Positions 51,912 to 63,222 are shown, counted from the first letter of the stretch. The stretch is DNA of 64,000 nt from Henningerozyma blattae CBS 6284 (GCF_000315915.1 NC_020187.1:186001-250000); one strand, 5' to 3'. Program-made: numbers and translations. Notes: generated by a model from the sequence alone, not told the origin.

Positions 51912-54055
51912 ACTTGAATTTTAATATTTTTATTGATTTAAGACAGTTTTTTTTAAAAGGAATGAATTTACTACCTCTGTTTTTTTATAGATAAGGCAAC
52001 CTTCAAAATTATTTCAGATTTCTTTTTTTATAATTTTGTATGTATTCAAATTAAACGATGAAGGAAATCTTATATCTATTTTTCAATATTTTACGGTATT
52101 TTCTTACGTCAGTTCCGTTTATTGAAATCTAAATTCGAGAATGCGGAAAGAATTTAATAGGAATTTTATCTAGTTTTTATCTAGAAATTTAAAAATTTAA
52201 GTGATAGAATTTTAAAGGAAGCAGCTTTATTACGAAAACAAAGGTATCATTTTAAAATTGAAGTGCCAAAGAGAGAAAAATAATTGCAAAAGAAATAATT
52301 CAGCTAGAAAATATTAAATCAAATCTTAAGTGAAACAGCTTAGTAATTTTAAAAGGACGAACAAATATAAGAGAGCAGTAATATGTACAATTGGGATATT
52401 AACGTATATTCGTATATAAAAGTATAAAGAGGGAAAGCCCCTTTTGAACAAAAGCACAGGGACAAAAATATTAATAAAGTAACTTATCTACCAGTTTCTA
52501 TATTCATCAAGTTTTTGCATTTATTATTATTGTTAAAAATGGTAAGAGCATTCTGTTTGTGAATAGAGTTACCACAGATGTTTCTAAGCGCTAATATTAT
52601 AAGAGCCTACAACTAGTATTGATTCAATGACAACTAGTCAATAATAATACCTGAAAATAGCTGTGAAAATTTTCATTTTTTTTGGATCCCAAGATTTAGG
52701 TACGGGACCTTCTGAGTCACCAAATTGTGAAATACTTAATCGGGTATTGAGAATGTGGAGGTACACAGGAGTTTCTGTACTGCTTATTTTTTAGGTAGGA
52801 GTAATGGGGTAAAGACACGTCAATAAAAGAATGTTAAATGAAATTCTTTGATATGGTAGCAGCTGTGTGAGTAGTACAAGCTTAATGTATTGATTTTCTG
52901 AAAATCATTATCTTTAGGATATTGTTTCCGTATTATGAGGAACTGATTAGAACTATTGACCAACTAGAAAGTTCGTCGAGAAATTCATATTTTCTTAGAG
53001 AATATATATAAAATTATTGAACCTTCCATGTATTTGATACTGAACAATCAGTCTGAAATTTTCAATTACAAGTACAATTAGATATAGAAGAATTTACACA
53101 TATTAGATTGTATTTGTTAATGGCAAATAATGTTAAAAATATCTTCGCAGAAAGTATACTAGTATTCTTGTTTCCATTCAATAAACTTGTGAAGATTAAG
53201 TTACACAATAATTTTTTTCTGCTCTCCCCACTCCTTTTTAGTAGTCAATGCTAGAAGTAAAATCTTAAAATAATAGCACGAAGTCATCATTCAAACAGCG
53301 GATCATATTTTGTTATTATTTTTTTTAAGAATTGAATCTCTATTATAGAAGCTTAATGTTGAAGCACACATTAAATACTATTTGGAATAAGTTTTTATTA
53401 TGTACAGTAATTCGACAACACTTTACAATATAGCCAAACTTTTAAGTAAGTAACTGTTTCTTATTGAAGTGGTATAGTACATCTACATGTAAACAATTAT
53501 TAGTATCACTGACAAAACCTTTGATCTATACACTAGCAAACCAACTAAAAGCTAATACAGTAGTTCATATTTTAGCCAAATGTTGAAAATTAGTATGCTT
53601 TAAATATTATTGTGGTGAAGTATATAAATACTTTCAGGACTTCAAATTATATGGCTTAACTTTTTCATGCTAAAAACCGTAATTTTCTGTAAAACGTTGT
53701 TAAGTATAATTACTATGAAACAAAACTAATTAAGACTTCGCTGCAACTATAATGGTAAAAGAATTTTGGTTGATTCTGTTAAATAGGTTAAAATAGCATC
53801 AAAATTTCACTCTTAGTATAAATCTATTACTAAACTAAAGATATCTGCACAATTAATCTTTATTCAATCTTTTTCAGTTTTTCAGTAAAAGATACTATTT
53901 CTGGATTCACCATTATAGATCTTCTTTTAAGCGAATATATGATAAATGCAACCTCAAGTAAACATTTAAGAATAGATTAGTAGATATAGAGTTATATAGA
54001 ATTATTTACATGTAGCCTATATGCTGATGCAAATGAATGTCATATGTGTACGATA
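51912..54055. other. 2.1 kb spacer upstream of HAP1
   Basis: Gene-free by my reading. It contains the HAP1 upstream region and, on the plus strand, a convincing promoter-like stretch (TATATAAAAG at 52413-52422, CCCCT at 52438-52442) followed by ATG 52539, which opens only 7 codons. NDL1, expected here from S. cerevisiae order, is absent. Confidence 0.5.
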
Positions 54056-55828
54056 TTAGATAGATAGCCTATTGAAGTGTTGATGAATCCATAGAATCGT
54101 ATCATATATGAATAACTTATTAATTCTAATTTCATATTTTATCCAATTCTTAACGTATTGGAATATCCACTTTATGCTACCAATTTGATTTAACTCATCA
54201 TTTTCTTCAATAGATTCATCAAATATCAATTTAGCACAGTATTGTGACATTATAAGAAAGGTTCTTTCTGGTCCTAATGGATTATGCAGTGACTCATCTA
54301 AATAACGGGTCAAATCATTTGTTTTTAAAATTAATAATACAATTCGTGGTATTGTTGATAAAATGCTCATTAAGTTAGATAAATGTTGGCCTGTTAATAT
54401 CCCTTCAGTCATCTCATCAATTTCTGCTTGGCTTCTTACAGAGTTAATATCACGATTCAAAACTGTATCAATACTTCTACCCGTAACAGCAGCAGCAAAC
54501 AATGGGAATTGTTCATCTGATATATTGGCAAACCTTTTGGCATAAAATTTCATTTTCTCAATATCATGATCAAATAATGACAGCCAAAATTTTGCATAAT
54601 CTCTTCTTAACTCCGTTGATGGATATCTATAAAGTCCATGATCAAACAGGATAATTTCAAAATTATGTGGGTTATTTAAGTCATTTTGAGGTTTCAATCT
54701 TATGGCAAGATTTCCACCATGTGGATCACAGTGGACACCAATATTTGGCGTAAAAATCATTCTATTGAAAATGTGTGATAAACATGATGATACTTCACTT
54801 CTAGAAATATTATTTTCTTCTAAAAATTTTAAGTCATCTAATTTATTCCCTGTTATGTATTCCATAATTAAGATTCTTTTGTATGCAGCAATGACTTTTG
54901 GTATACGCAATGCCGTTTGCTTTTTATAGTTTTTGAAATTTTCTTCTGTAAGAACTGCATTTTTAGCTTCTTTAATGAAATCAGTTTCAACGTATATTGA
55001 GGTTTGTAATTCATCACCAATAAAAGTCAAAGGATATTCTGGAAATACGATATCTAATAGATTAAAAACAGTCTGTGTTAGCATGATATCAATTGGTATA
55101 AATTCTTTCAGAGAAGGGTGTTGGCATTTAATGGCAACTTTTTCACCCGTTTCTTTTAACACTGCAGTATGAACTTGTGCCAATGAAGCAACACCAATTG
55201 GTTTGCTGTTAAATTTTTCAAAAATTTCATCTATATGTAATTTTAAATCTTGCGCAAACATTGAGTCGATTTCTTCAACAGTGGACTCAGGACATCTATC
55301 TTGCAGAGGTATCATGGTCTGTGTCCACTCAGGAGGCAATACATAAGTCATCGCACTAACATGTTGTCCCAATTTAATAAAAATACCACCATTTTTCTCT
55401 AGAGCACGCAAAGTGATGTTTGCGCATCTTAAATGGCACTCACTAAGAGCTTTAAGTCTTTCTTCATTGGTTTCAAATTTTATATTTAGTACTTGCTTAT
55501 AGTAGTAAAAACAACGAATTGTGGCATTTGCCACAATTCCTACTCTCTTGGACAATAAGTATATATGCTTCAATAGGGAATGAACATTTTCATTAGTTTC
55601 ATAATAAAATACACCAATTCCGATTATAGAGCCTATTAAAATTCTTCTTTTAGTAAAAAATCTTTTTCCTGTAGAGTTATGATGATCGGTTAAATTCTTC
55701 ACTTGTTCTATATTAGTTTGTATTTTGTATGATTTTAGTCTTTTTGGTGTATTGGCGAATATTTGTCGCTGTAATGGATGTTTAAATATTGTAGATCTTA
55801 ATGTTTGACCCCTAAATAGTAATATCAT
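54056..55828 (-). CDS. MCP2: Mitochondrial ABC1/UbiB-family atypical kinase Mcp2 (Cqd2)
   Basis: Mcp2/Cqd2 is an inner-membrane UbiB-type kinase-like protein that influences coenzyme Q distribution and lipid homeostasis. 590 aa (569 in S. cerevisiae), ATG 55828. The N-terminal ~45 residues are basic and hydroxylated, suiting a mitochondrial presequence, followed by a membrane helix (ILIGSIIGIGVFYY, about 63-77). Kinase-like features are NGGIFIKLGQ (UbiB KxGQ motif), GVASLAQVH (the Ala-rich loop replacing the Gly loop), VAIKCQHP, HCDPHGGNLAI (catalytic loop) and FDHGLYR (metal-binding DFG equivalent). All are intact. It is adjacent to HAP1 as in S. cerevisiae. Confidence 0.92.
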   Translation of the reverse strand: MILLFRGQTLRSTIFKHPLQRQIFANTPKRLKSYKIQTNIEQVKNLTDHHNSTGKRFFTKRRILIGSIIGIGVFYYETNENVHSLLKHIYLLSKRVGIVANATIRCFYYYKQVLNIKFETNEERLKALSECHLRCANITLRALEKNGGIFIKLGQHVSAMTYVLPPEWTQTMIPLQDRCPESTVEEIDSMFAQDLKLHIDEIFEKFNSKPIGVASLAQVHTAVLKETGEKVAIKCQHPSLKEFIPIDIMLTQTVFNLLDIVFPEYPLTFIGDELQTSIYVETDFIKEAKNAVLTEENFKNYKKQTALRIPKVIAAYKRILIMEYITGNKLDDLKFLEENNISRSEVSSCLSHIFNRMIFTPNIGVHCDPHGGNLAIRLKPQNDLNNPHNFEIILFDHGLYRYPSTELRRDYAKFWLSLFDHDIEKMKFYAKRFANISDEQFPLFAAAVTGRSIDTVLNRDINSVRSQAEIDEMTEGILTGQHLSNLMSILSTIPRIVLLILKTNDLTRYLDESLHNPLGPERTFLIMSQYCAKLIFDESIEENDELNQIGSIKWIFQYVKNWIKYEIRINKLFIYDTILWIHQHFNRLSI

Positions 55829-56363
55829 TAAATGTCACTTGATTGTTCAATGTGGTGCTGAGTCTTTTAATGTAAAAAAAAGCCTTTTCAATAATTGTTC
55901 TTATTGGTAATTTAATATGAATTAAGTATGATGGATTGTATCTTTTTCTTACTCTATTTACATACTCTCTGTTTTTGCTTCTTTGTTAATTATGATCCGC
56001 CATTTGGTTTTCCGCACAAGATTTGAGATTTAGTATGAAGCTTTTCGGACTATGACATTGTAATTCTTAAATTAAAGGGCCAGTTGAATGATTCAATATT
56101 CGATGTTTAAAAGTGATGTTCTAGCAACTACTATTAGTATTTTCTCTTTATTAGAAATATTGTTACTCGGGGAATAATTCAGTATCTATTTGTTGTATTT
56201 ATTTGGTATCAATGCCCGATTATACAGTGATTGTTAAGAATCCTAAATATGTCAAAACATGTTGCACTGTATAATTAAAAGAAAAGGATTCGTTGATAGC
56301 ATGAGATTCATTACTCTGTATATGTTATTTCTACATATTTCTTACCCTACAAATGCTCATTAT
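55829..56363. other. MCP2 upstream spacer
   Basis: 535 bp of AT-rich sequence with no ORF or motif that I can support. Confidence 0.5.
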
Positions 56364-57137
56364 CTAACATTCTAATATATTTGGTATTTCCCTAATTTGT
56401 TGGTCTTTGTAATAGTTCACATGCGTAATAAGTACCTGTGAAAACATGTAAATATATCCTAAAATAGTAAAGGTGCCTAGCCCTGAATATACGGTTAAAC
56501 CTTCATTGATATATTCTTCCCATTTTGATCCTTTATGCTTTCCTATTGATTCATTAACGAAGTAGAAAGATATCAAAATTAAGACAACAATAACAGATGA
56601 AGTGCCAAATATTAGGCATGACTTTGCTAACCCCCATGGATTGGAATCGTTACAGTATTTGCAATTTTCTTTTTCATGAAGAAACATAACTGGGGTTTTC
56701 TTTAATTTACGTTTTGGGTGAAGATAGTATGGACAGCAGCATAGCAAAATTATAACATTTACCCCCATAATACCTAATCCTGTGTATAATATCGAGTCTA
56801 AGACTTCATATGGAGATGACTTTAATGGTGTAGTTTTAGCTCCCAAGAGAGCACCTGTGAGGAACGTTACTATAGCAAATTCAATTAGTAAAATGCTGAC
56901 TGGTATTAATGATACTTGTTTACTTTCCTTTTCCGATTGTTGTGCTTCCCAAGATTCAGAGTTATTGGTTTCTGCATCTTTTCTTATGCTACTATTATTT
57001 GGGTCTGTTGATAGAAATTTATGATAGATACCTTCCTCATCAATAAAATAACTTATACCCAGCTCATTTAATTCATGCTCTACAAAATCGAAGTAAGCTG
57101 CTGGATATATACTACTGGTCAAACTTTTAACTGACAT
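56364..57137 (-). CDS. Unrecognised membrane protein, four predicted helices
   Basis: A 257-aa protein starting at ATG 57137. After a soluble N-terminus of about 75 residues (YPAAYFDFVEHELNELGISYFIDEEGIYHKF) come four hydrophobic segments at about 76-98, 112-137, 170-192 and 213-236. A cytosolic-type loop between helices 2 and 3 has KRKLKKTP and a Cys pair (ENCKYCNDSNPWG), and an LLCCCPYY cluster ends helix 2. I do not recognise the family. It lies between MCP2 and DPH5, where I recall no equivalent in S. cerevisiae. Length, regular hydrophobicity and coding composition make it a real gene; function is unknown. Confidence 0.75.
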   Translation of the reverse strand: MSVKSLTSSIYPAAYFDFVEHELNELGISYFIDEEGIYHKFLSTDPNNSSIRKDAETNNSESWEAQQSEKESKQVSLIPVSILLIEFAIVTFLTGALLGAKTTPLKSSPYEVLDSILYTGLGIMGVNVIILLCCCPYYLHPKRKLKKTPVMFLHEKENCKYCNDSNPWGLAKSCLIFGTSSVIVVLILISFYFVNESIGKHKGSKWEEYINEGLTVYSGLGTFTILGYIYMFSQVLITHVNYYKDQQIREIPNILEC

Positions 57138-58027
57138 GACTATTTGGGGACTATTTTTCGTACTTCAAAATGAATTATGTGTATCGTATTTAGACACTTT
57201 ATCTTAAAAAAATTCAGCTAGGAGGTTTAAGAAGGATGTCAAGAAGATATATCATAGTGAAAGAAGCATTTTTCTTAGACGTTTCAAAAAATATTTTTTG
57301 AATCGTCACTTTATATTTATATGTTAATAAAATAAAGTATTTTAAGACGAATTGTGAAGAAACTGTTACTAAGTTTTATTTTCTTTAAGGAAATTATTCT
57401 TCTAGTTCTATCGGTTTTTCGAGAATTTTAACCGCCGTGATAATCCTTAAAATATTTCACATAAAAATTAAGGTAAAGAAAAAAGAAATATTTCCCTATC
57501 CTTTAATCATTAATTGGAAGGATTGTTTTTCTTGTTAATTTTCGAACAATTTCTAGGCAAGCTTTTACTCTGATAATGCAGCTTCCAGTTTTATACTGTG
57601 TTGTACCTTTAGAGAAAATCGACGTTTAAAAAGTAATATATTATATAAACCTTAAAATTCATAAGGGAAACGAGAATCCTTTCCACAGAAAATGAACAGT
57701 CAGCAACAAGTAAATAGTAAAAAGCATGTCAATGATGATAATAGCAAAGCTATTTCAACTGGGTAAATTAATAATCAACTCGAAATTATTAGCACATTTT
57801 TGTAATCCAGTTTTAGTAAGAAATACGTGAAAAAAATAGTTTGCACGAATTCCATACAATCTTTGAAATTCACTCCGTCAAAATAAAGATTCCGGAGCAC
57901 TGAAAAAGCCAAAAAGAAAAAAAAGTTTACAGATGAGGGTGTATAAGCCAATAAAAACAGCCCCAATCATTGATCGTGTGCTATTTTCTGTAGAAATATC
58001 ATACTATTCCAATAAATTGCGTTAAAA
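57138..58027. other. Divergent spacer upstream of DPH5
   Basis: 890 bp. Apart from a 24-codon ORF at 57692-57766 (MNSQQQVNSKKHVNDDN start), which I treat as chance or a remnant, I see only AT-rich promoter-like sequence. Confidence 0.45.
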
Positions 58028-58924
58028 ATGTTGTATTTAGTTGGTTTAGGTTTATCATATAAAAGTGATATTACCGTTCGTGGTTTAGAGGCTGTACGTA
58101 ATTGTTCTCGTATTTACCTTGAACACTATACCAGTATTTTAATGGCTGCTTCTTTAGAAGAGCTGGAAGAATATTATGGTAAGCCAGTGATTCTAGCAGA
58201 CAGAGAACTAGTCGAAAGTGGTTCTGAAGAAATTCTACATGATGCCCGTACTCAGGATGTTGCGTTCCTTGTTGTAGGTGATGTTTTTGGTGCTACTACC
58301 CATACAGACTTAGTATTAAGAGCTAAACGTGAAAGTATTCCAGTTGAGGTTATTCATAATGCTTCAGTTATGAATGCAGTTGGCTCTTGTGGTTTACAAT
58401 TATATAATTTTGGCCAAACAGTATCAATGGTTTTTTTCACAGAAAGTTGGAAGCCAGACTCTTGGTATGATAAAATCTGGGAAAATAGAAAAATTGGTTT
58501 GCATACATTAGTTTTGTTAGACATTAAGGTCAAGGAGCAGAGTATTGAAAATATGGCACGTGGTAGATTAATTTATGAACCTCCTCGTTATATGAGTATT
58601 TCTCAATGTTGTGAACAACTACTGGAAATCGAAGATGCTAGAGGTACCATAGCTTATACCCCGAATACTCCAGCTGTAGCAATTAGTAGACTGGGTTCCA
58701 GCACACAAACATTTAAAGCAGGTACAATCGAAGAATTATCCAGATATGATGCAGGTGAACCACTGCATTCTTTAATTATCTTAGGTAGACAGTGCCACGA
58801 ATTAGAATTAGAATACCTATTAGAATTTACAGATGACAAGGAAGGTTTCAAGAAAGCTGTAATTGAAGATCAAGAATTTTTTAAACCAGCTCCATGGGTT
58901 CCACCCGTCGAAGATGAAGATTGA
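58028..58924 (+). CDS. DPH5: Diphthine (methyl ester) synthase Dph5
   Basis: Dph5 is the S-adenosylmethionine-dependent methyltransferase of diphthamide biosynthesis, acting on the modified histidine of elongation factor 2 in the cytoplasm. 298 aa (300 in S. cerevisiae). The N-terminal [19 protein letters not shown] is the tetrapyrrole-methylase-type SAM-binding start. [38 protein letters not shown] and [17 protein letters not shown] are family hallmarks. The acidic C-terminus (PVEDED) is also typical. All conserved segments are present. Confidence 0.96.
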   Translation: MLYLVGLGLSYKSDITVRGLEAVRNCSRIYLEHYTSILMAASLEELEEYYGKPVILADRELVESGSEEILHDARTQDVAFLVVGDVFGATTHTDLVLRAKRESIPVEVIHNASVMNAVGSCGLQLYNFGQTVSMVFFTESWKPDSWYDKIWENRKIGLHTLVLLDIKVKEQSIENMARGRLIYEPPRYMSISQCCEQLLEIEDARGTIAYTPNTPAVAISRLGSSTQTFKAGTIEELSRYDAGEPLHSLIILGRQCHELELEYLLEFTDDKEGFKKAVIEDQEFFKPAPWVPPVEDED

Positions 58925-60033
58925 TTTACACATCTTTTTCTTTCTTAACCGCTTGATATAACTTGGGAACTAAGTATATAGTTGTATATTATTTGTCTAA
59001 GTTTGCTACCTTAATACAATATTTAGTTTTAAAATTTGTACTTTTAAACATGACCCTTAGCATTAAAAATTATAAATTAGTAAAATTTCATATGCATTAC
59101 TAACAAATGGACTAATTAAAGTTTTTGATAAAACCTATATGTATGTACTTATATGAATATTGTATCAAGTATATATGTAGTTGTGTTTTGCAATCAGAAA
59201 TGATTTAATGATCATTTTACAAGTGTACTGAAAAAACTTAGAATTCGAATACTATTGGACAACTTTTGAAACATTGTCAATATAATAAATCCAAGACCTT
59301 ACAGCATAGTTAACTTTGGAATTCTTCGAAAAATATAAAGTATAACTAATTGGAAACATCTAATAGTTAACCCAATTTATGCTTCTGACCCTGAAAAATA
59401 CTGCGTTAACAAAATACCAAAATTGAATGCATAAAGGTCAATTATGGTAGCCAAATACAGTTTCAAAATCTAAAATTTTGTTTTTAGGTATAGAGTAATA
59501 TCGAATTAACAAAGGTCTATTTTCCAGGGAATATGGAGGCTTCAGTCTTAATGACACAATTATTGCTATTGCTAGGAAGCCTCATATAAATATCTTTTAG
59601 AGAAACTCGATAACTTGAAGGTTAAAGTATAGACTATGCTTCAAATCCAACACCCTTGAAAAAAGTTGATTATTTGACTGCATGTAAACGTTGAATAAAG
59701 TGAATTAATTTCTAACAAATTGACAGAAGTATCAATTATCGTATTTTATATTATTTTATTTTATTTTATTTATTTTTTTTTTTTGTAATGTAAAATAACA
59801 TCATAGTATCAAAAAATATTCCGTAGGTATCTTATTGTACAAAATTTGTCTTTTGTTAATCCAAAATTATAATGAACAAACAACGAATGAATAGGGAGAT
59901 AATAAACATAAAATATTGTGGTATAACGAGAGAAAAGAAAATCCACGATAGATTTATAGTTAGAGATAGTAATTATATTACGACACCAATAAAATTAAAA
60001 AAGAACAAAAAAAAACTTATAGGTATTCACCTA
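58925..60033. other. Convergent spacer DPH5/ATR1-like
   Basis: 1.1 kb with no convincing gene. A TTTTA pentanucleotide repeat runs into a poly(T) tract at 59742-59784, just beyond the 3' end of the ATR1-like gene. Confidence 0.55.
59742..59784. repeat. TTTTA pentanucleotide repeat with poly(T)
   Basis: About four TTTTA units followed by T12. Simple-sequence tract in a convergent 3' region. Confidence 0.8.
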
Positions 60034-61836
60034 CTATACTGATTCACTATCCGTGTTTATCAATTTGTTTTCTTTCATTTTCTGGTTTCTATCAGTCCAT
60101 ATAGACCCAATCATATATAAACCGCTTAAAAATACTGAGAAACCAGACAATCCAATTGCTAAATACGACGCAGCTCTAAATCCGTGCAATAAATCTTGGC
60201 CATGATTGTTATGATTAACATTAGCACTCCCAGCCATACCTACACAAATTGAAGTTGCGTAATTGATCGCAACATTTACTAGAGAGCCTGCCATACTTTT
60301 ATAATGTGTAGGTAAAGTTTCTGCAGTCATCATAGAAGCAGATGGGAAGGAAAATACCATACCTAATGGGAATAGAAACATAGAACCAAACATGTTCCTA
60401 AAGAATGTTTGATGAATTGGAGTAACAGCAAACAAAATATTGCCACCAAGGAATCCCAACATTGAAAAAAATAATAAGATTGGTGGTTTCATTCTTTGAA
60501 CTGCCAAACAACAGATGATAGTATAAATAGTACCTGAAATTATCAAAACGAAATTGGAAGAGCTTGCCCATAAAGGACTATAATGTCTTAGGTTCAATTG
60601 GAAAGCAAAGTAATAAAAAGTCCAAATGGCAAATCCTCCCCAACCACAAAATAATGTCAATAGTATTAATATTAATCGGTAATTTGAATGAATACCTTTT
60701 GGGATCAATGGGAAGTTTGCCATTGTTAATTCATAAATCACAAATAATATCAATGCAACCACAGATACTACTAATAAAACAATAAGATATGCACTTGACC
60801 AACCATCAATAGGAGTTTGGTTAAATACAAAATTTAAAACCACTAAGCCAAAAAGCCCCAGTGCAGAACCAATCCAATCCATCTTAAGTCCTTGAGGGTT
60901 CTTTTCGATATCATTTGGAATACAAAACCAGGCTATGATTCCGTTTAAAAATGCTACAATTGCAAATGAATAAAAACTCCAAGGCCAATTTTTGATATTA
61001 TATTTTACTGATAGACCTGCGAATATACCACCTAGGGTAGCTCCTATTGGGGACATTGCACCAATAATGCAAAATATCATATTTTTTTTAAAACAGTGTG
61101 GTTTATATATTATTCCAATCAATTCGAACATATTTGGTAGTGCACAGGCTAATCCTAAGCCTTGGAATGTTCTGGACACGATGAACAAATCATCACTGTG
61201 GGCATATGAGGAAAATCCGCAAATCAATGTCCAAATAGTTGTTATTATATAGCCTAATAATAATACTTTCTTTAGACCAAAAATATCACCAAGCCTTCCA
61301 CTAATTAGAATTGTGCACCCCAAGCCTAAAGGAAAAGCAGCCATCAGCCATGGTTGCCTCATCTTGGTAGTATGTAGTTCCTCTGCGAGGATATTCATTG
61401 TAGACAAAACTTGTGTCAATCCTACTTGACTAAGAAATTGTCCAATTACTCCAACGAGTACAAATCCAAACTCTTGGAACCTATTTTTAAAAATATCAGG
61501 GCGTCGTAAATTTTGTGACTCTGTGATAAAAGGTTTATTATCTGGAGGGGTAGCAGAAAGTGAAGATTCGAAAGATGCAAATTGCATTATATTCTGGCAG
61601 ACCAGATTTTGATCTTTAGGCATAGTATCGTTTTTTCCAGTTAAAATATTTTTATTGTTTCCTGGCTTTCGAGGTAGATCATATATATCTTCATTACTAT
61701 TTTCCGAAACAGAGTCTCGTATTGATGTAAGTTGTGCTTTTATTTTTTTCAAGTGTAATTCTAATTGCTGATCTATTGTATCGATCAAGGATTTCGGTAA
61801 TTCCTCGTATGTGGCTGTATCCTGATGATTTTCCAT
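60034..61836 (-). CDS. ATR1-like DHA2-family multidrug/boron exporter
   Basis: 600-aa major facilitator with a hydrophilic N-terminus of about 120 residues and about 14 helices. It follows S. cerevisiae Atr1 (aminotriazole and boric-acid export) closely: QVLSTMNILAEELHTTKMRQ, WLMAAFPLGLGCTILISGRLGD, GAMSPIGATLGGIFAGL, MDWIGSALGLFGLVVLNFV, LFCGWGGFAIWTFYYFAFQL and TLPTHYKSMAGSLVN. The motif-A-like GRLGDIFGLKK is intact. ATR1 and its paralogue YMR279C are equally possible as orthologue; I would call it ATR1-like. ATG 61836 is the first in frame. Confidence 0.9.
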   Translation of the reverse strand: MENHQDTATYEELPKSLIDTIDQQLELHLKKIKAQLTSIRDSVSENSNEDIYDLPRKPGNNKNILTGKNDTMPKDQNLVCQNIMQFASFESSLSATPPDNKPFITESQNLRRPDIFKNRFQEFGFVLVGVIGQFLSQVGLTQVLSTMNILAEELHTTKMRQPWLMAAFPLGLGCTILISGRLGDIFGLKKVLLLGYIITTIWTLICGFSSYAHSDDLFIVSRTFQGLGLACALPNMFELIGIIYKPHCFKKNMIFCIIGAMSPIGATLGGIFAGLSVKYNIKNWPWSFYSFAIVAFLNGIIAWFCIPNDIEKNPQGLKMDWIGSALGLFGLVVLNFVFNQTPIDGWSSAYLIVLLVVSVVALILFVIYELTMANFPLIPKGIHSNYRLILILLTLFCGWGGFAIWTFYYFAFQLNLRHYSPLWASSSNFVLIISGTIYTIICCLAVQRMKPPILLFFSMLGFLGGNILFAVTPIHQTFFRNMFGSMFLFPLGMVFSFPSASMMTAETLPTHYKSMAGSLVNVAINYATSICVGMAGSANVNHNNHGQDLLHGFRAASYLAIGLSGFSVFLSGLYMIGSIWTDRNQKMKENKLINTDSESV

Positions 61837-62299
61837 TATTATTGGAGTTATATTCTCAATAGTAATAATTAACTTTAAGCAAATACTTGCAATCTTAAGG
61901 GTTCAAGAAGTATAAATCTTTTAAAATTTTACGTTTTGATTAAATATCGAAAGGCCATAGGGATTCTTTTTTGTCATTATTTTATTAATCTTACGTAAAA
62001 GCCATGTACCTTAATGTCTCTTAATTAGTTCGTTTATTAATCATATTTTCTACTTTTTACTTAATAGTATTATTTCCATGGAACTTAAAATAGATTTTCC
62101 GTTATCTTCCGTTAGATATCCCTTACTTGTATATGTTTTAGGAAATTGTGATCAATTTTTAACGGAAATAAATTAAATTCCAGAGAAAATACCGTACCAA
62201 TTTGTTTCGAACGCTTCTCCCCCATTGGTAACCATAAACTACCAACACGCTAATAAGATTACGCGAGAAAATGGTCTGTGGGGACAATTTTCAAAAGCG

Positions 62300-62330
62300 A
62301 ATAATAATAATATTTAACTTACACAGGCTC
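62300..62330. repeat. 31-bp direct repeat A, copy 1
   Basis: Starts AATAATAATAATATTTAAC and ends in ACACAGGCTC; 30 of 31 bases are identical to the copy at 63192-63222, same orientation, 892 bp away. Sequence on either side differs, so it marks the edge or core of a duplicated element. Confidence 0.9.
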
Positions 62331-62947
62331 TGTGGTAGATCCAGTTAGGGCATGTGACCAAGAGCTTATATGGTCACGTGTGCAGAAGCCAGACTTTGGA
62401 GCTTATACAGATGAATAAGTATGTAGCTTGAAAATGTGCACGGGAAGAATGTATTCTGAAAGAGGATAGAGTAATCTATCATCAGGTCTTAAGAGATACA
62501 GGACTATCTAAGAAGACAAGAGATCTGAGATGATCTACAGGGTGAGCCTGTAGATATCAGATACAAGTTAGAAGTAGGTTAACTTCTGAGTTAACTCTAC
62601 AAGTGGGATGATAGGTAAATGTTGAGGTACCGTACTACTATCATCGGCAGAGACTATGCGGTAGGCGTAGTCTACGAATTGGGACTGTGGTTACAATTCT
62701 GCTCGTCAAGAGTATCTTCCAGTACGACGGTTCTGATGACAACATAATTGTTATGTCCAGGAAGCTTGTGTCTGACGAGACATAGGTCTTATATAACAGG
62801 AACGTTCTATGAAGATGGATATTCAGAAAGAGTATTCTGTTTAACGAAACAACCAAATTTTATATTAATTCCTGACTGAATTCGAAAACCGGGTAATATA
62901 TACATTCTATATAGCAAGAATTATAACTGACCGTAGAACAATCTACG
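62322..62947. other. Dense array of short perfect hairpins
   Basis: At least ten stems with small loops: CACAG/CTGTG (62322-62334), GTGACCA/TGGTCAC (62354-62377), AGAA/TTCT (62446-62457), GATAGA/TCTATC (62465-62480), ATCTACAGG/CCTGTAGAT (62533-62555), AGAAGT/ACTTCT (62570-62587), AGACTATGC/GCGTAGTCT with one G-T pair (62651-62673), ACATAA/TTATGT (62742-62756), TGTCT/AGACA (62769-62782), CAGAA/TTCTG (62824-62839) and CGTAGA/TCTACG (62932-62947). This suggests a structured RNA or a palindrome-rich mobile element. Confidence 0.6.
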
Positions 62948-62950
62948 ACA

Positions 62951-62966
62951 GGTATTAAACTAGTAG
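62951..62966. repeat. 16-bp direct repeat B, copy 1
   Basis: GGTATTAAACTAGTAG, matched 15 of 16 by GGTATTAAACTAGCAG at 63255-63270. Confidence 0.8.
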
Positions 62967-63191
62967 TGTCACGTAATGTGAGCTATGTTAGTCACGTGTA
63001 TAAACCAAGATCACGTGATAACGGAATGAACATGTAGATCAACAAGTGAATCATGAACATAAATTCTATTTAAGAATCTAAAGCTAAAAGAATAAACTAG
63101 AGGGTTAAAGTAGAACAAAGAGGTAACAACCAGAAAAACAAAAAGGACGAAATACAAAAGATGGAAGTGTATAGTGAACAAATCGGAACGT

Positions 63192-63222
63192 AATAATAAT
63201 AATATTTAACTTACATAGGCTC
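63192..63222. repeat. 31-bp direct repeat A, copy 2
   Basis: Second copy of repeat A (ends ACATAGGCTC). A short ORF of 10 codons (MEVYSEQIGT) ends in the TAA that overlaps its left edge. Confidence 0.9.

Noticed and set aside
52539..53890. ATG followed at once by GTAAGA, a possible first exon of an intron gene with a distant TACTAAA/CAG acceptor near 53827-53880
   Set aside because: The donor and branch sites are both non-consensus, the intron would be about 1.3 kb, and the sequence after the acceptor encodes nothing recognisable.
57692..57766. 24-codon ORF starting MNSQQQVNSKK upstream of DPH5
   Set aside because: Too short, no splice signals follow, and the composition is simple low complexity.
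62333..62342. TGGTAGATCC as a retrotransposon primer-binding site
   Set aside because: Only the first six bases fit the initiator-tRNA complement TGGTAGCGCC, and the preceding repeat does not end in CA as an LTR should.
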